Assembly: GCA_002049455.2 (NCBI GenBank)
Contig: KV919186.1
Location: forward strand, 1 to 53,047
Direction of reading: 5' to 3'
Origin: Porphyra umbilicalis
Taxonomy: Eukaryota; Rhodophyta; Bangiophyceae; Bangiales; Bangiaceae
Length of the DNA stretch: 53,047 nt
Shown here in pieces: positions 20,822 through 31,529 of this stretch. A program made the position numbers and the translations under genes. Within the stretch, counting starts at the first letter, position 1. Each line of letters opens with the position of its first letter. The notes beneath the pieces are model-generated. The model saw nothing but the letters and a program-made list of their open reading frames with translations. It ran no database searches and was not told the origin of the DNA.

Positions 20822-22364
20822 AGGGTGTCCGCCGTCGAGGGGACACGCGTGGCGTGGGGGGGTAAAGGGCTGGGGGGGAGGGGGGGGGGGGGGGGGGAGG
20901 GTGACCACCCCCCATCGGCTGCCCGCGACCGCCGCGTGCGTCGGCGGAGCGCCGTGGGTGGCGTGGTCGGGGCCCGCCAGCTATTTCGATTCAAGGCCGA
21001 CGCTTGGACCGTTAGACGGTGCCCTTTGTGTCTGCCTCGTGCGCACGGTGCATCCGCCGGGCGCCCCGAGGCGGGCGCCTCTGGCCACGCGGCGGCGCGC
21101 ACAGCAGGCGCACGACCGGCCGTCTGCAGACACGCACGGGCGGCGGCATCGAATTGCCCGTGGATCTCATCGCCACGGCGCTGTCCGCCGTGGCGCGCCA
21201 CGGCGCCGGCGCCCGCCGCGGTCGGCCATGCCAAATTCCACCCACCCGTCGGCCCCGTCGGCGGAGCGAGCGCGCCCCCCACGGTCCGCCCGCCGCGCGC
21301 GGGTCCCCCCGCGCCGCGCTGGCCGCGCCGCGGTCGCCCGGCGGCCGCGCCAAAGCGCGCGGCGGCGGCGGCACCAACAACGCCCGTCGGCGGCCCGTCG
21401 GGTACGTCGGGGGCGTCGTCCACCCCCCACAATCCCACGCCCCCGGAACTCACCACCACGCTGCCACGCGGCGGCGCCCCCCCGCCCCCCCCCCCCCCCC
21501 CTCCCCCGCCCTCTCTCCCGGCAACGCGCCCGACGCGTCGCGCCGCCACCGACGGTGCGGGCGTTGCCGACGCGCCGGCCGCGCGTCGGCCGCGCGCCCC
21601 GACGGCGCGCCGTGCGCGCGCGCGTCGCAGGCGCGTGCGGTTTGGCACGCCCCGGCGGCGGCGGCGGTGGCGGCGGCGGCGGCGGCAGCGCCGGCCCGCC
21701 GACGCGCCGCTCGCATCCAGTGTCTGCCGCGGTCGCCACTCGCGGCGGGGCGACCGCGGGGCGTCGGCCGGCGGGGCGCGCCACCGTGGCGTGACGGCGG
21801 TCGCTGCCGACCGCTGGCGCCGTCGGGGACCCCTCGCGCGCGGGGTGGTCGACCGGCCGCCGCCCGCGCGCTTGCGCGGGGCGTGCCGTGACGCCGTGCC
21901 GTGCGGGACCCGACGGTGACGTCAGGGCCCCCGACCGCATCGTGGAGGGTGTCTCGCGTGCGCGGCGCGGCGGTGGGGGTGGCGGCCGCCTGCGGGCCGC
22001 CGTCGGCAGGGCGGCGGCCGCGGCGGTGGCGGCATTGAAGGGGGCAACAGAGGGGGGAGGGGGGGACCATGGGGGCGACGCGGGGCGCGCGGTCGGCCCT
22101 CATATACGGAAGCGCGGGGTGGTCGCGTCGGCCCATCACCGTGACGCCGCTGCCGTCCACCACACAGCCGGTGTTGGGTCCACACGAAACGGCAATCGAG
22201 TGCCGTCCGTCGTTGCCGTCGCCCCCACCGTCGGCGGTGCTCCCGCCGTTTGGCTGTCCCCACCAGTGGTCACCTTGCGGACGACGCCGTCCGTCCACAC
22301 AGGCGGCGGCCTTGCGGACACGCCGCGCCGCCACGCCCCCCGCCCCAGCGCCCGCGTTGGTAAC
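20822..22364. other. GC-rich interval, unresolved coding potential
   Basis: Every frame is open for long stretches because stops are rare. Two plus-strand pieces look partly coding by third-position bias: GGIELPVDLIATALSAVARH near 21140-21200 and a Pro/Thr/Ala-rich piece near 21230-21480. The opposite strand looks similar, and no family or splice structure ties the pieces together. Long G/C runs at 20879-20897 and 21478-21506 could hide frame changes. The last part is the promoter side of the secreted-protein gene. Confidence 0.3.
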
Positions 22365-23639
22365 ATGGCGCGTCGGCAGCTGCCCGTGATGGCCGCCCTG
22401 GCAGCGGCGGTGGCGGCCACCGCCACCGCCACCGCCACGCCCGCGTGCACACCCCACTCCGTCCCCGTCCACGCCATCCTCGAAGCCGACGGCGGCGTCT
22501 ACACCCTCCCCGACGGGCGCGAACTCACCGCCGCCGTCCACTCGGTCGGCGGCTGCAAGACGCGGCGCGACGCGCCGACGGGCAGCTTCCTGCCCGTGTC
22601 AGCCCCCTTTACCATCCTCGGCCAATCGTCGGGCCCGCCGTGCACGCTGGCCGCCACGGCGGCGGGCGGGCCGACGTTTGCCGCCTTCCAAGCTATCACC
22701 GTGGCGGCCAACGGCTTTGCCTTTGCCCCGACGTTTGTGGTGGAGGACATTGACGCCGGGCAGCCAGACGAGACGCGCAACGCGACCGAGACGTGGCGGG
22801 AGGCGGCGGCGGTGCTCGGCCGCACGGCCGACGGGGAGCTCGTGCGCCCAGACGTGGCGCTGCACGCCGACACCCTCCTGGCGGTGGCCGACGTACCCGT
22901 GTCGGGGGCGGCCTTGGCCGCTCTTGGCTGGGCGGGCCACCCCACCACGCCCGCGGTGACCGCCACCTACGCGTCGTGGCGGGAGGTGGTCAACCTAGTG
23001 TCGGCCGACGCGCAGCGCGGGCGGGTCGCCGTCACCTTTTCCGCCACCCCCGTCGAGCAGCTGGTGGTGCTCTACGCGCTCTCCCAAGCCGAGGCGGCGC
23101 ACCCGCACGCCAAGTCGGGCGTCTTCCTCGGCAACCTCACCATCCCGTGTGGGTGCACGTGTGCGCCCCGCCCAGAGGCGTCCCACCGGGTGCTCGTCCC
23201 GCACAAGGACGCGTCGGGCGCGCCGACCCTCGGCTGCTGCATGTGGATGTCGAGCACCAGCCCGGCGTACGTGTGTGACTTTCGGGGCACCACCTGGTGC
23301 GACGAGCGGCCGGCCGTGCGGTACGTGGCACTCGGCGACGCGGCCGCCGACGGCACCGTGGCGTGCGCCGCCGAGGACATGCGCATCCACGTGGGCGTCG
23401 GCGGCTACGCGGCGGCGCCGGCGTTTCGGGCGGGGCGGGCGGCGCCCGTCGGCGACGTGGCGGCGGGCGGTGACCACAATGGCGCCGAGGTGGGAAGGGG
23501 GGCGGGGGGTGGGGGGGATGGGGGTGCCGCCCGCGCCCGCGGCATGGGTGACGTCCGCGCGCGCTTTGGCGGCGGTGGTGCCCGCGGCCACGCCGGCGCA
23601 GCGGCGGAACGCGCAGGAGGCACAGCCGCCGCCGGTTAA
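22365..23639 (+). CDS. secreted protein of unknown family, cysteine-containing
   Basis: Predicted 424 residues. The ATG at 22365 is followed by a signal peptide: MARRQLP, a long Ala/Val/Thr core, then a likely cut near PACTP. The mature part has strong GC3 bias, potential N-glycosylation sites (NATE, NLTI) and clustered cysteines in two blocks: TIPCGCTC, then LGCCMWM, then YVCDF and WCDER. These could be disulfides in an extracellular or cell-wall protein. After about residue 365 the frame enters G-rich sequence (23497-23525). Beyond it, a different frame ending at 23655 (VPPAPAAWVTSARALAAVVP) has better codon bias, so the true C-terminus may be shifted by a miscounted G run. I do not recognise the family. 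Confidence 0.7.
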   Translation: MARRQLPVMAALAAAVAATATATATPACTPHSVPVHAILEADGGVYTLPDGRELTAAVHSVGGCKTRRDAPTGSFLPVSAPFTILGQSSGPPCTLAATAAGGPTFAAFQAITVAANGFAFAPTFVVEDIDAGQPDETRNATETWREAAAVLGRTADGELVRPDVALHADTLLAVADVPVSGAALAALGWAGHPTTPAVTATYASWREVVNLVSADAQRGRVAVTFSATPVEQLVVLYALSQAEAAHPHAKSGVFLGNLTIPCGCTCAPRPEASHRVLVPHKDASGAPTLGCCMWMSSTSPAYVCDFRGTTWCDERPAVRYVALGDAAADGTVACAAEDMRIHVGVGGYAAAPAFRAGRAAPVGDVAAGGDHNGAEVGRGAGGGGDGGAARARGMGDVRARFGGGGARGHAGAAAERAGGTAAAG

Positions 23640-23655
23640 CCACGGGGCCACCTAA

Positions 23656-24125
23656 GCGAAGCGTCGGAGTCGGGGCAGGCGGTGCCGACCAGATAATGCA
23701 TGTTTGTACCCAGGGCGGGGGGGGTGGCCGGGGGTGGAAGGAGCAAACGGCTGCGGGTGGCAGCCGGGTGTACCAGGCGGGGGGTGGGGTCAGCGCGACC
23801 GGTGGCGCCGCGGTGCCTGGCAGAGAGGTAGACGACCCACTCGTCGCTCAGCAGGTTGAGCACAGGATGCAAACGATGATGCTTCTCCTTTCCGTCATCC
23901 GTGCTCATGGAAACACACACACATGCGCTCAAAGGCGCCGCTGCAGTACTGCAGCTCCATACACCGTCCGGGACCACTGCAGCTGCAGCGGCCGCTTTGG
24001 ACGACCACTGCCCCGGGACCAGCTCTGGCACACCCCCTGCGGCCACGAGCGGACAGCCCAACCCTGCAAACCCCACCCATCGCAATCCTACCCGCCGCTT
24101 CTCCACGCCGCCACAGTGGTCCCTT
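23656..24125. other. no gene seen
   Basis: Short intergenic stretch between the secreted-protein gene and a weak minus-strand candidate. Frames on both strands lack motifs. The plus-strand 3' UTR of the upstream gene presumably lies here. Confidence 0.35.
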
Positions 24126-24738
24126 AACGGTTAGCCTTGGCCACACGCTCGACCTCGTCCTTCTTCTTGATCGCGTACGAGTTGGTGGCCGCCCCGCCCG
24201 ACGGCGTGGCGCGTGGCCGGGGTTGGGGCACGCCCGACCCTGCCCCTCGCCGCCCGTGGTCGTCGCCCCCACCGGCCGGCCGCCCCCCATCGACGCTGTG
24301 CATGTGCGCACGTGGGGGGAAGTCCTTGTTGGCCGCCCCAACGGCCGCCGGCGCCGCAGCGTCGGCACCCCCGCGCTCTCCGCGTGGCAGCGGCGGCGGG
24401 CACGCGTCGGCAGCCCCGCCAGTCGATAGGCCGGGGGCTCCCGGTTGGGTGCATCCCGAGCCGCCCCCCGCACCAAGGCGCCGCGCGTGTGCGCACGGGC
24501 GTGGCAGCAGTGGCGCGCTGCAGCCGCGCCGCGCACGCGCGGGGGAAGTGCCCTTGTGTCTGAGCGGCGTTGCCTTCGTGTCAGAGCACACTCTCAGAAG
24601 GTACTCGTGATGCGCTGGTCTATCTTTCGTCTTGTGAAAATGGTGTTGTCGTTTCGCAAGTCCCGGGTGTTTTCGCAAACGCGCTTTCAGTAATGCCTCG
24701 GAACTTGTACAAACAGATGGTCTTGGATCAACGCACAA
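24126..24738 (-). CDS. possible small basic protein (C-terminal part most credible)
   Basis: The frame ends with GGAATNSYAIKKKDEVERVA, then KANR and a stop. This charged, well-formed C-terminus contrasts with the Gly/Ala/Pro/Arg-rich sequence before it. A start at the internal ATG near 24302 would give about 59 residues (MHSVDGGRP...). The longer frame begins at 24738 with unrelated-looking sequence. No family is recognised. The KKKDEVERVAKANR tail is the only protein-like segment. Confidence 0.28.
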
Positions 24739-24807
24739 CTCCAGGCCAGGGTGTTTTCGCGAGCGCGCTTTCAGTTCAGAGGTGTGGTCGCGACCGCGCT
24801 TTCAGTT
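24667..24807 (+). repeat. three spaced copies of a 24-26 base motif
   Basis: Copies at 24667-24690, 24751-24776 and 24782-24807 share GTGTTTTCGCGAGCGCGCTT with few differences, each followed by TCAG. Spacing is 84 and 31 bases. The middle of the motif is nearly palindromic (TCGCGAGCGCG). It lies between the weak minus-strand candidate and non-genic DNA. Confidence 0.6.
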
Positions 24808-26770
24808 ACGCATGGCCTGTGAGGTATCGCCACGCGGCACCACTTCCGCGGCGCGCGTCGTCTGCTCTCTCGCCACCTGCCCAGTCCCGCGTCTGCCCCG
24901 TCGCACACGCCGCGGGCGCCCCCCCCCCCGCGGCCCGCGGCGCAGCGGCCGGCGCCGCACACAGCGCGTTGATGAAATCTCGTGTCAGGTTCCAAGGTAT
25001 CTGCAACAAGGCCGAACCGTATTGCTGCTCGACCCCTTTGCGTTCAGAGAGAGATCGAAAATGAGTACATAACTCCTCTTTGCCCAATCTTTAAGGAGAA
25101 GTTCACATCCTTCGAGACATATGTTGCGAGACTCGCCGCAATGATCCCTCGGAGGTCTCGGGGAAGAAGTGGAGCAAGACCCTGACGGAGGAAAGGATGT
25201 GACACCGGCCAGCATTGAGGATACATGCCAAAGATGCATTGAAAGACACGGTCGCTTTATTGTTGCTCGGCGCGGGCACGGGTGGCAGAGCAGACACGAA
25301 ATCGATAAGAAAGCCACGGTGTGCTACAGAGTCACGCAGACATGTAGCTAACTGCACACAGCCGCAAACTCTGACAGAGCTACAGGCCACCGGACAACAG
25401 CAAGCTCACCATGTCAGCGACTCGCGGACACCACGCATGCATGTGCGTATGACACAAGTTACTCGACTTCGATGTCAGCAACACCCATTGGTTTGCAAAG
25501 AAACAGAAGCCAAGAAAGAGGAAGCCATCGCACATATGCATGGTAAGGATACATGGGGGACGGGCGAGCGAACACGAAAAAGAAGTACGTGGTCAGTTCA
25601 TCCAACCCATCCACCACCCACCCACCGCGCGCGTCACACTATCCACACTGCGCCAGTGTGGATCCCCACCCAATCGCCACCACCACTAGTCCAGCGACTG
25701 CAAACGTCGTCCGGCCCGTCGTAGAGTGACTCCCCCCCGCCCCCGTGCGAGCTGGAGAGAATGCGTGGGATGGAGGGGATGCAGATAAGAATACGACAGG
25801 AACGAGGGCGGTCGGCAGGAGGGTGGGCGGGGCGATCGAACAGAGGGTGGCCGGGGCTTCCGGCCAGGAGGGTGGGTGGGGCGGTCGACCAGAGGGTGGG
25901 CGGGGCGGTCCGCCAGGAGGGTGGGCCGAGCGGTCGGCCAGGAGAGCGAGCGGGGATGTTGGCAGCACTTGTGCACTTGGGCGGCAGCCAGGAGCGGGGC
26001 TGGGGGCAGCATGGTAGTCACCTGCACACATGCCGAGGGCGCGCATTGGCGCCGCCCAGCACTTCGAATTATTATTAATCGCCCCGCTATCCCCAAGCAC
26101 AAGGCTTGACGTTTTCCAGCCCGCTGGTTGGCTGCCCGGTTGACCGGGGGCGCATCCTGGGTCCCCATTGGTAGCAGACTATCATGCCAACAGGTACTGA
26201 ACAAAGTCTGGCTGACACAAGCTACGACGGTGAGGCGTCCGAGCAGAGGTCTCCATGTGCCCGCAAGAATGCATACTGTGTACGCCAAGTCTGCCTTGAA
26301 CTGGGTGTGAAGGGTGCCGTTTGATCGCGCAAGGAGGACCTGCCCCATGACCCTGCCAGAGCTCTGCACGGCAATGCCAGCAGCCGTCCCACTCTAGCGA
26401 CACCGTTTGCGCCCCCATCCTCCCCGACCCCCTCGGCATGTATGTGCAGCCCCCCTCGCCCCCCCCCCCCCTGCCAGCAGGAGAAAGGAGTGGGAGAGGA
26501 CAGGAAAGGAGGCAAGCACAAGTGTCCGTGGTTGGGCGGTGCCCGCAGCTATTGGGAGTAGACGAGTACGCACATGGGTAGGGGTGACCAGGTGGGTGGG
26601 GTAAGAAGGTCTCTGGGGGTGTCAGAAAGCCTTCTCAGACAGAGCCTTTTAGAGATCGACACAGCGACATTTGCGAGGATGGTGTCACGAGGTTTGCTGC
26701 ATGGAAAAACATTTCTCTCACGACCTCTCACGGTTCGCATATATTTTAAGTTCTCCGTGACCCAATTTGA
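24808..26770. other. intergenic region with a short minisatellite, no gene seen
   Basis: Mixed composition. Frames up to about 170 codons occur, for example 25215-25724 plus, but show no motif and no GC3 bias. The minisatellite at 25810-25955 is annotated separately. From 26570 the DNA is AT-richer before the sharp change into the GC block at about 26780. Confidence 0.35.
25810..25955 (+). repeat. minisatellite, about six units of 24-25 bases
   Basis: Degenerate tandem units of the form GCCAGGAGGGTGGGCGGGGC followed by GGTC. Alternate units carry CCAGAGGG instead of CCAGGAGGG, suggesting a dimeric origin. It is G-rich on this strand. Confidence 0.65.
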
Positions 26771-26779
26771 CAACGTGCT

Positions 26780-26982
26780 GTGCAGCGCCACAGAGCCGCA
26801 GCGCCACAGACGGCGGCGCACCGCGGGTGCGCGGCGGATCTGCAGCGCCGCTCCCGTGGTGGCGCTCCCCCCGGCATCTCCCCCCACGTTCCCGGCCCCT
26901 CGAGCGCGCTTGCTGCCGCGCCGCTGGTGCGTTGACGGTGCCCCGCGGGCGTCGCGCGCCCGCCCGCGCCACCCCCGCCGAA

Positions 26983-27014
<32 letters not shown>

Positions 27015-27968
27015 TGCCGCCGCTGCCGCTGCCGCCGCTGCGCGTGCGCCGGGGCCGTCGGTCGGCGCGCCGCCCCACTGCGCCGCCCCGCCGCCGCCGC
27101 GGCGCGCACCCGTGGGCGACGCGGCGCAGCGACGCGGCGGGGGACCCCCCCCCCCCCCCCCCTGCCCCGTTTGCCACCGCCGTGACGGCGCCCTTGCGTC
27201 AGCCGGCGGCGGCGGCGCAGACACTGCCGCCACTGCCGCCACCGCCGCTGCCGGCGCGGCCACGGGCGGGCCGGGGCGGAGCCACCGGCGGCCGCCCGTG
27301 GATCCGCATGCCCACCGCGCGGCCGGCGCGCGCCGCGCGCGCGGCGCCACCACTCGTGGGGGGAGAGAGAGGGGGGGGCGGGGGGCGCGCGCCGCGTGCG
27401 CGCCGCGCGCACCCCCCGCCGGCCCCCCCGCCGCGGCGGCTGCCGCACCGGCGGCGGCGCCCGCCGCCGGCCGCGCGGCGGGCGCCGCCCGGCGCCCCGC
27501 GGGCGGGCGGGCGGGCGGGCGGGTGGGCGGGCGGGCGGCGGCACGCGCCGCGCGCGCGCCCGGCGCGCCCCGCCGCCCCGCCGCACGCGCGACGCGCGGC
27601 GGCCGCGGCGCCGCCGCCGGCGCGCGCCGCCCGCCGCGCGCGCGGCGGGCGGCGGGCGGCCACGTTGCGGCGGCGGACGGCGGCGGGGGGCTCGGCGCCG
27701 ACCCTTTTTATTTTTTTTTTTCACTGTGGCGCCGCCGGTGTGGAGCTCCACCTCCCTCCCCCCCCCCGCCCGCCCGCCCGTCCCCTTCCCCCCGACACAC
27801 GCCCGGTGCGCGGCGGGGCGTGGTGTCCCCTCGGCCGCCCACCCCACCGCCAGTGCCCCCAGTGCGCTGCGCCGGCGGCCGGCGGGGGTGGCGCACCACC
27901 CACCGCCCGCCATCCACGGGGGCCCCCCCTGCCCCCCCCGCGCGGCGCGCCGCCAGCCCGCCACGCCG

Positions 27969-28009
<41 letters not shown>

Positions 28010-28927
28010 CCCGCCCGCGACGGCCGTGACCGCGTCGTGGCCGCCTCGCGGGTGGGCGGGACTCGCGCGTGGCTCCCCGCCGCGCAACGGCAGGCAGCGT
28101 GTCGGTACGGTTGCGGGGTGTCGCCCCCCCCCCCCCCCCACCCCCCCGCCGCCCCCCGCCCACGCGCCGCGCTCCCCCGCGCCCGTGGCGCGGTGGGTGC
28201 GGCCGCGCCGCCCCCCCGGCGGCGCGTCCTTTTCCGCCCGCGGCGGCACGCGGCGGGCGGCCCCTCGGGGGGCGCGCCGCCCGCCGTGCCCACCCGACCG
28301 CCCGCCCGCCCGCGCGGCCGCTCACCCGCCCGCCCGCGCACCCGCCGCCCGCCCGCCACGCGTGCGGGAGCCGCCACGTGCGCCGCGGCGCGGCGCGGCC
28401 GCGCGCCCCCCCCCGCCCACCGCCGTCGCGCGTGCGACGCTGCCGCCGCCCGTCACCCGCCGCCTCCCATCGCTCCCCAGTGGGGGGACACCGTGGCACC
28501 GGCGGGGCGTGCACCCAGTGCCTGCGCAGACGGCGTGGCGTGGCGGGTGGGGTTTGCCGCGCCCGTTCCCCCCCCCTTTTTTCCCCATCGGGTCACCCCC
28601 CAACCCCCCCCCCCCCCCCCCCCGCCCGCCCGCCCGCCCGCCTTGCGCCGCACCCACCGACCGGCGGCACGACGCCGCCCATCGGTCGTGGCACGCCCAT
28701 GGCCTGCGCGTGACGGCGCGCCACGGGGGACACGGCCCGCGGCGGCAGTGGCGACCGCGGCAGCAGTGGCGACGGCGCGGCGGCGGGCGCGGCTCCCCCA
28801 CGCGCGCGGCAGGGCGCGTCGGAACCGGTGAGCCGGTCGCGCGTCGCGCCCCCGCGCCGTTGCGTGCCCGCGGTGCGTGCCAGCGTTTCTTCAACGAGGC
28901 CGCCGCGGTTGCGTTGCGCCCCCCACC
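26780..28927. other. extremely GC-rich low-complexity block
   Basis: Composed of GCC/GGC repeats (26990-27050, 27960-28015), GGGC repeats (27500-27540), CCCG repeats (28280-28350, 28620-28640) and long C runs. All six frames are open for hundreds of codons and encode only Arg/Ala/Gly/Pro runs, so no gene can be called. A T-rich run at 27705-27721 stands out. The final bases before 28928 form the 5' side of the glycosyltransferase gene. Confidence 0.5.
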
Positions 28928-31121
28928 ATGGGCGCGTCGACGCTGCCCTTTGCCGGCGCGCCGCTGCCGCCGCCGCGGCGCGGACGGCCCGCCGCCCGCA
29001 ACGGCGGCGGCAGCGGCGGCGGTGGCGGCGGCGGCGGCGGCGGCGGCGGCAGCGGCGGTCGGCGGCGGCGCGACGGCGACGGGGAGCCAGACGGGGGCGC
29101 CATGGTCGGCGCCACCAGCCCGGCGGGGCGGCGGCGGGGCGGCGGCGGCTCGCCGGGCGGGCGGCCGCCGCCGAGCCCGGCGGCCGCGCGGCCGCTGGGT
29201 CCCCCGGGGGTGTCCCCGGTCGCCACCCGCCGCACCGCAACGGCGTCGCCGCCGGCGGCCCGCGGCGGCGGGGGCGTGCATGGGAGCCCAGTGGGGGGGG
29301 GGGGAGCGCGCCCGCGGGGGGGGGGGGGGGGGGGGGCGGGGGGCGGGGGGGGCAGCCCGCCGCCGCCTCTGGCGCGCCGCCTCGGCCGTGCGGCGCGCCG
29401 CTGCCGCTGCGGCTGCGGCGGTGGGGGGCGCCGCCGACGGGGGCGGCGGCGGCGGCGTGGCAGAGGCGGGGGGGGGGGGGGGGGGGCGCCGGTCGTCGGC
29501 GTCCGCGGCGTGCCCGCCGGACGGCCGCCCGTTGGGGGCGTCGCCGCGCGCCAGCGGCGGCGCTTGTTGGTGGCCGCGTTGGCCGCCGCGGTGGTCGTGG
29601 CCGTCGGCCTGGCGGTCGGCGGCCCGTCGCTGCTGCTGGCCAATGGGGGGGGGGGGGGGGGGCTGCGTGGGGGGGGGGGGGGGGGGGGGGTGCCGCTGGC
29701 AACGGTGGGGGGACGGCCGCCGAGGGGGGGGGCTGCCGCCGGCAGCGTGCGCCAAGGTGCGGCGCCGGCGGGGTTGGTGGAGCGCGACGCGGCGGCGGCG
29801 GCGGCGGCGGCGGCAGCCGCGGCGGCCAAGCAGCGGCGGCGGCGGCGGCAGCGGCGGCCACGGCCGGGTGCGGCGGCGGGGGCGTACCCCCCACCCCCCC
29901 CGCCGTCGGCGGCGACGACGCCGGCGCCCTCTTCCCCGCCCCCGACGCCATCCGCCCCGGCGTGTCGATCATCGCCGCCTGTCGGGGCCGCCACGACGCC
30001 CTCTCCGTGACGCTGCCGACGTGGCTCGCCGCCGACGGCGTTGACGAGGTCGTCCTCGTCGACTGGGGCTCCACCCCCCCCCTCGCCGGCGCGTCGTCGC
30101 CGCTGCTCGTCCCCCCCGGCGGGGCGGGCGCCCGCGCCGACGCGGCGGCGACGGCGGCCGGGGGCGGGCGGGACCCGCGGCTGCGCCTCGTGCGCGTCAC
30201 CAACGCGGACCGGTGGGTGCTCGCGCGCGCGTACAACCTCGCGGCGCGCCTCGCGTCGCGGTCCGCCCTCCTGCGCCTCGACTGTGATTATTTGGTGGAG
30301 CCCGACTTTGTCGGCACCCACCCCGTCGCCGCCCTCGACGGCGGGTGGTACGCGGGCAACTGGTCGGCGGCGGCGGATGAGAATGGGGTGCACGTCAACG
30401 GGGCGCTCTTTGTCGCGCGGCAGCGGCTGCTCGGCGCGGGGGGGTATGACGAGCGGGTGACGGGGTATGGGTGGGAGGATGCCGAGCTGGGGCACCGTCT
30501 GGCTGACGCGGGGGGGGGGCGCCACGACCTGGGGGGGTCACCCACCTGCCCCACGGCGATGAGCTGCGCGTCGTTGCGCCGCCGCCAGTGGCGGGGGTGG
30601 GGGGGGGGGCGGGGCGGCAGACGCGGCGGCAGCCGCGGCAGCGGCGGGGGCGGATGCGGCCGCCGCCGGCCGGGACCACCCCGCGTACATTGCCGCGCAC
30701 ATCCAACTCAACGCGCTGCTGCTCGATAAGCTGCCCGCCTGGGGCACCCCCGCCGCCACCTCCACGGGCGCCGGCACGCCGTGCGCCTACACCCTCGACG
30801 GTCCGGCGGCGGCGGCGGCGGCGGCCGCCGACGCGCCCACCGCCCCCGCCGCCGCCACGTACGTGGCCCTCGTGGCGGGCAGCTGCCCGCCGGGCCTCAC
30901 CGACTTGGTCCGCCCGGCCGAGGTGCACGCCGCGTGGGCGACCGCCACGGGGCGCGCGCTGCACGACGGGTGGGGGGTGCCGTGGGCGCCCCTCGGGGCG
31001 GCGTCGGTGCGCGTGCGGGAGGCCCTCCTCCGCGCGTTTGTCGAAAAGCAGGCGCTCCTCGACGCGGCCGCGGGGGGGCGACGCGCCGCTGCGCGCGCCA
31101 CGGCTAGTGGGGGGGGGGGGG
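28928..31121 (+). CDS. type II membrane glycosyltransferase (GT2/GT7C-like domain)
   Basis: Probable Golgi glycosyltransferase. The start is an ideal context, CCACCATGG. A Gly/Arg/Pro-rich cytoplasmic region leads to a membrane helix at about residues 212-235 (RRRLLVAALAAAVVVAVGLA), then an Ala/Gly stem. The catalytic domain begins at 29959 with GVSIIAACRGRHDALSVTLP and VVLVDWGS. The DCD metal-binding motif follows (LLRLDCDYLVEPDF, 30280-30288). Then come GNWSAAADENGVHVNGALF and GGYDERVTGYGWEDAELGHR, the hallmark of the galactosyltransferase 7C region. After HLPHGDELR the protein continues to RDHPAYIAAHIQLNALLLDK. The frame changes only at long G runs: between the helix and the domain (G18 29645-29662, G22 29669-29690), at 30531-30537, and at 30599-30609. 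Donor and acceptor sugars are unknown. It appears to continue into the next feature. Confidence 0.75.
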
Positions 31122-31488
31122 CACGGCGGCGGCGGCGGCTGCGGTGGTGCCGTCGGTACGACGCTTGACGGCCGGGCAAAGGCAACCGTTGGGGGCGCCC
31201 GCCGCGGCGGCACCGCAGCCGCCGCCGCCGCGGCGCGCCAAACTCCTCCTCGTCCACGTGCAGCACGGCCTCGGCAACCGCCTCCGCGCGCTCGCGTCGG
31301 CCATTGCGTACGCTTCGTCGACGCACCGGGTGGTGGCGCTCGCGTGGGGCGTCGACGCGCACATGGGCGCCACGTTTGGGGACCTGTTTGTGGACCCCCC
31401 GGGGGTGGCGGTGCTCGACGCGGCCTATGACCCGGCGTGGCCGCCCGCGGCGGCGGCCGCCGCCGACGTTGGGCGTGCCGCCGCGGCG

Positions 31489-31529
<41 letters not shown>

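Noticed and set aside
20822..21919. Gene between the lactonase and the secreted-protein gene
   Set aside because: Short segments look coding on both strands, but no consistent frame, splice sites or homology could be established.
27396..30044. An 882-codon plus-strand open frame
   Set aside because: It crosses low-complexity GC repeats and overlaps the glycosyltransferase gene in another frame. No domain occurs in it.
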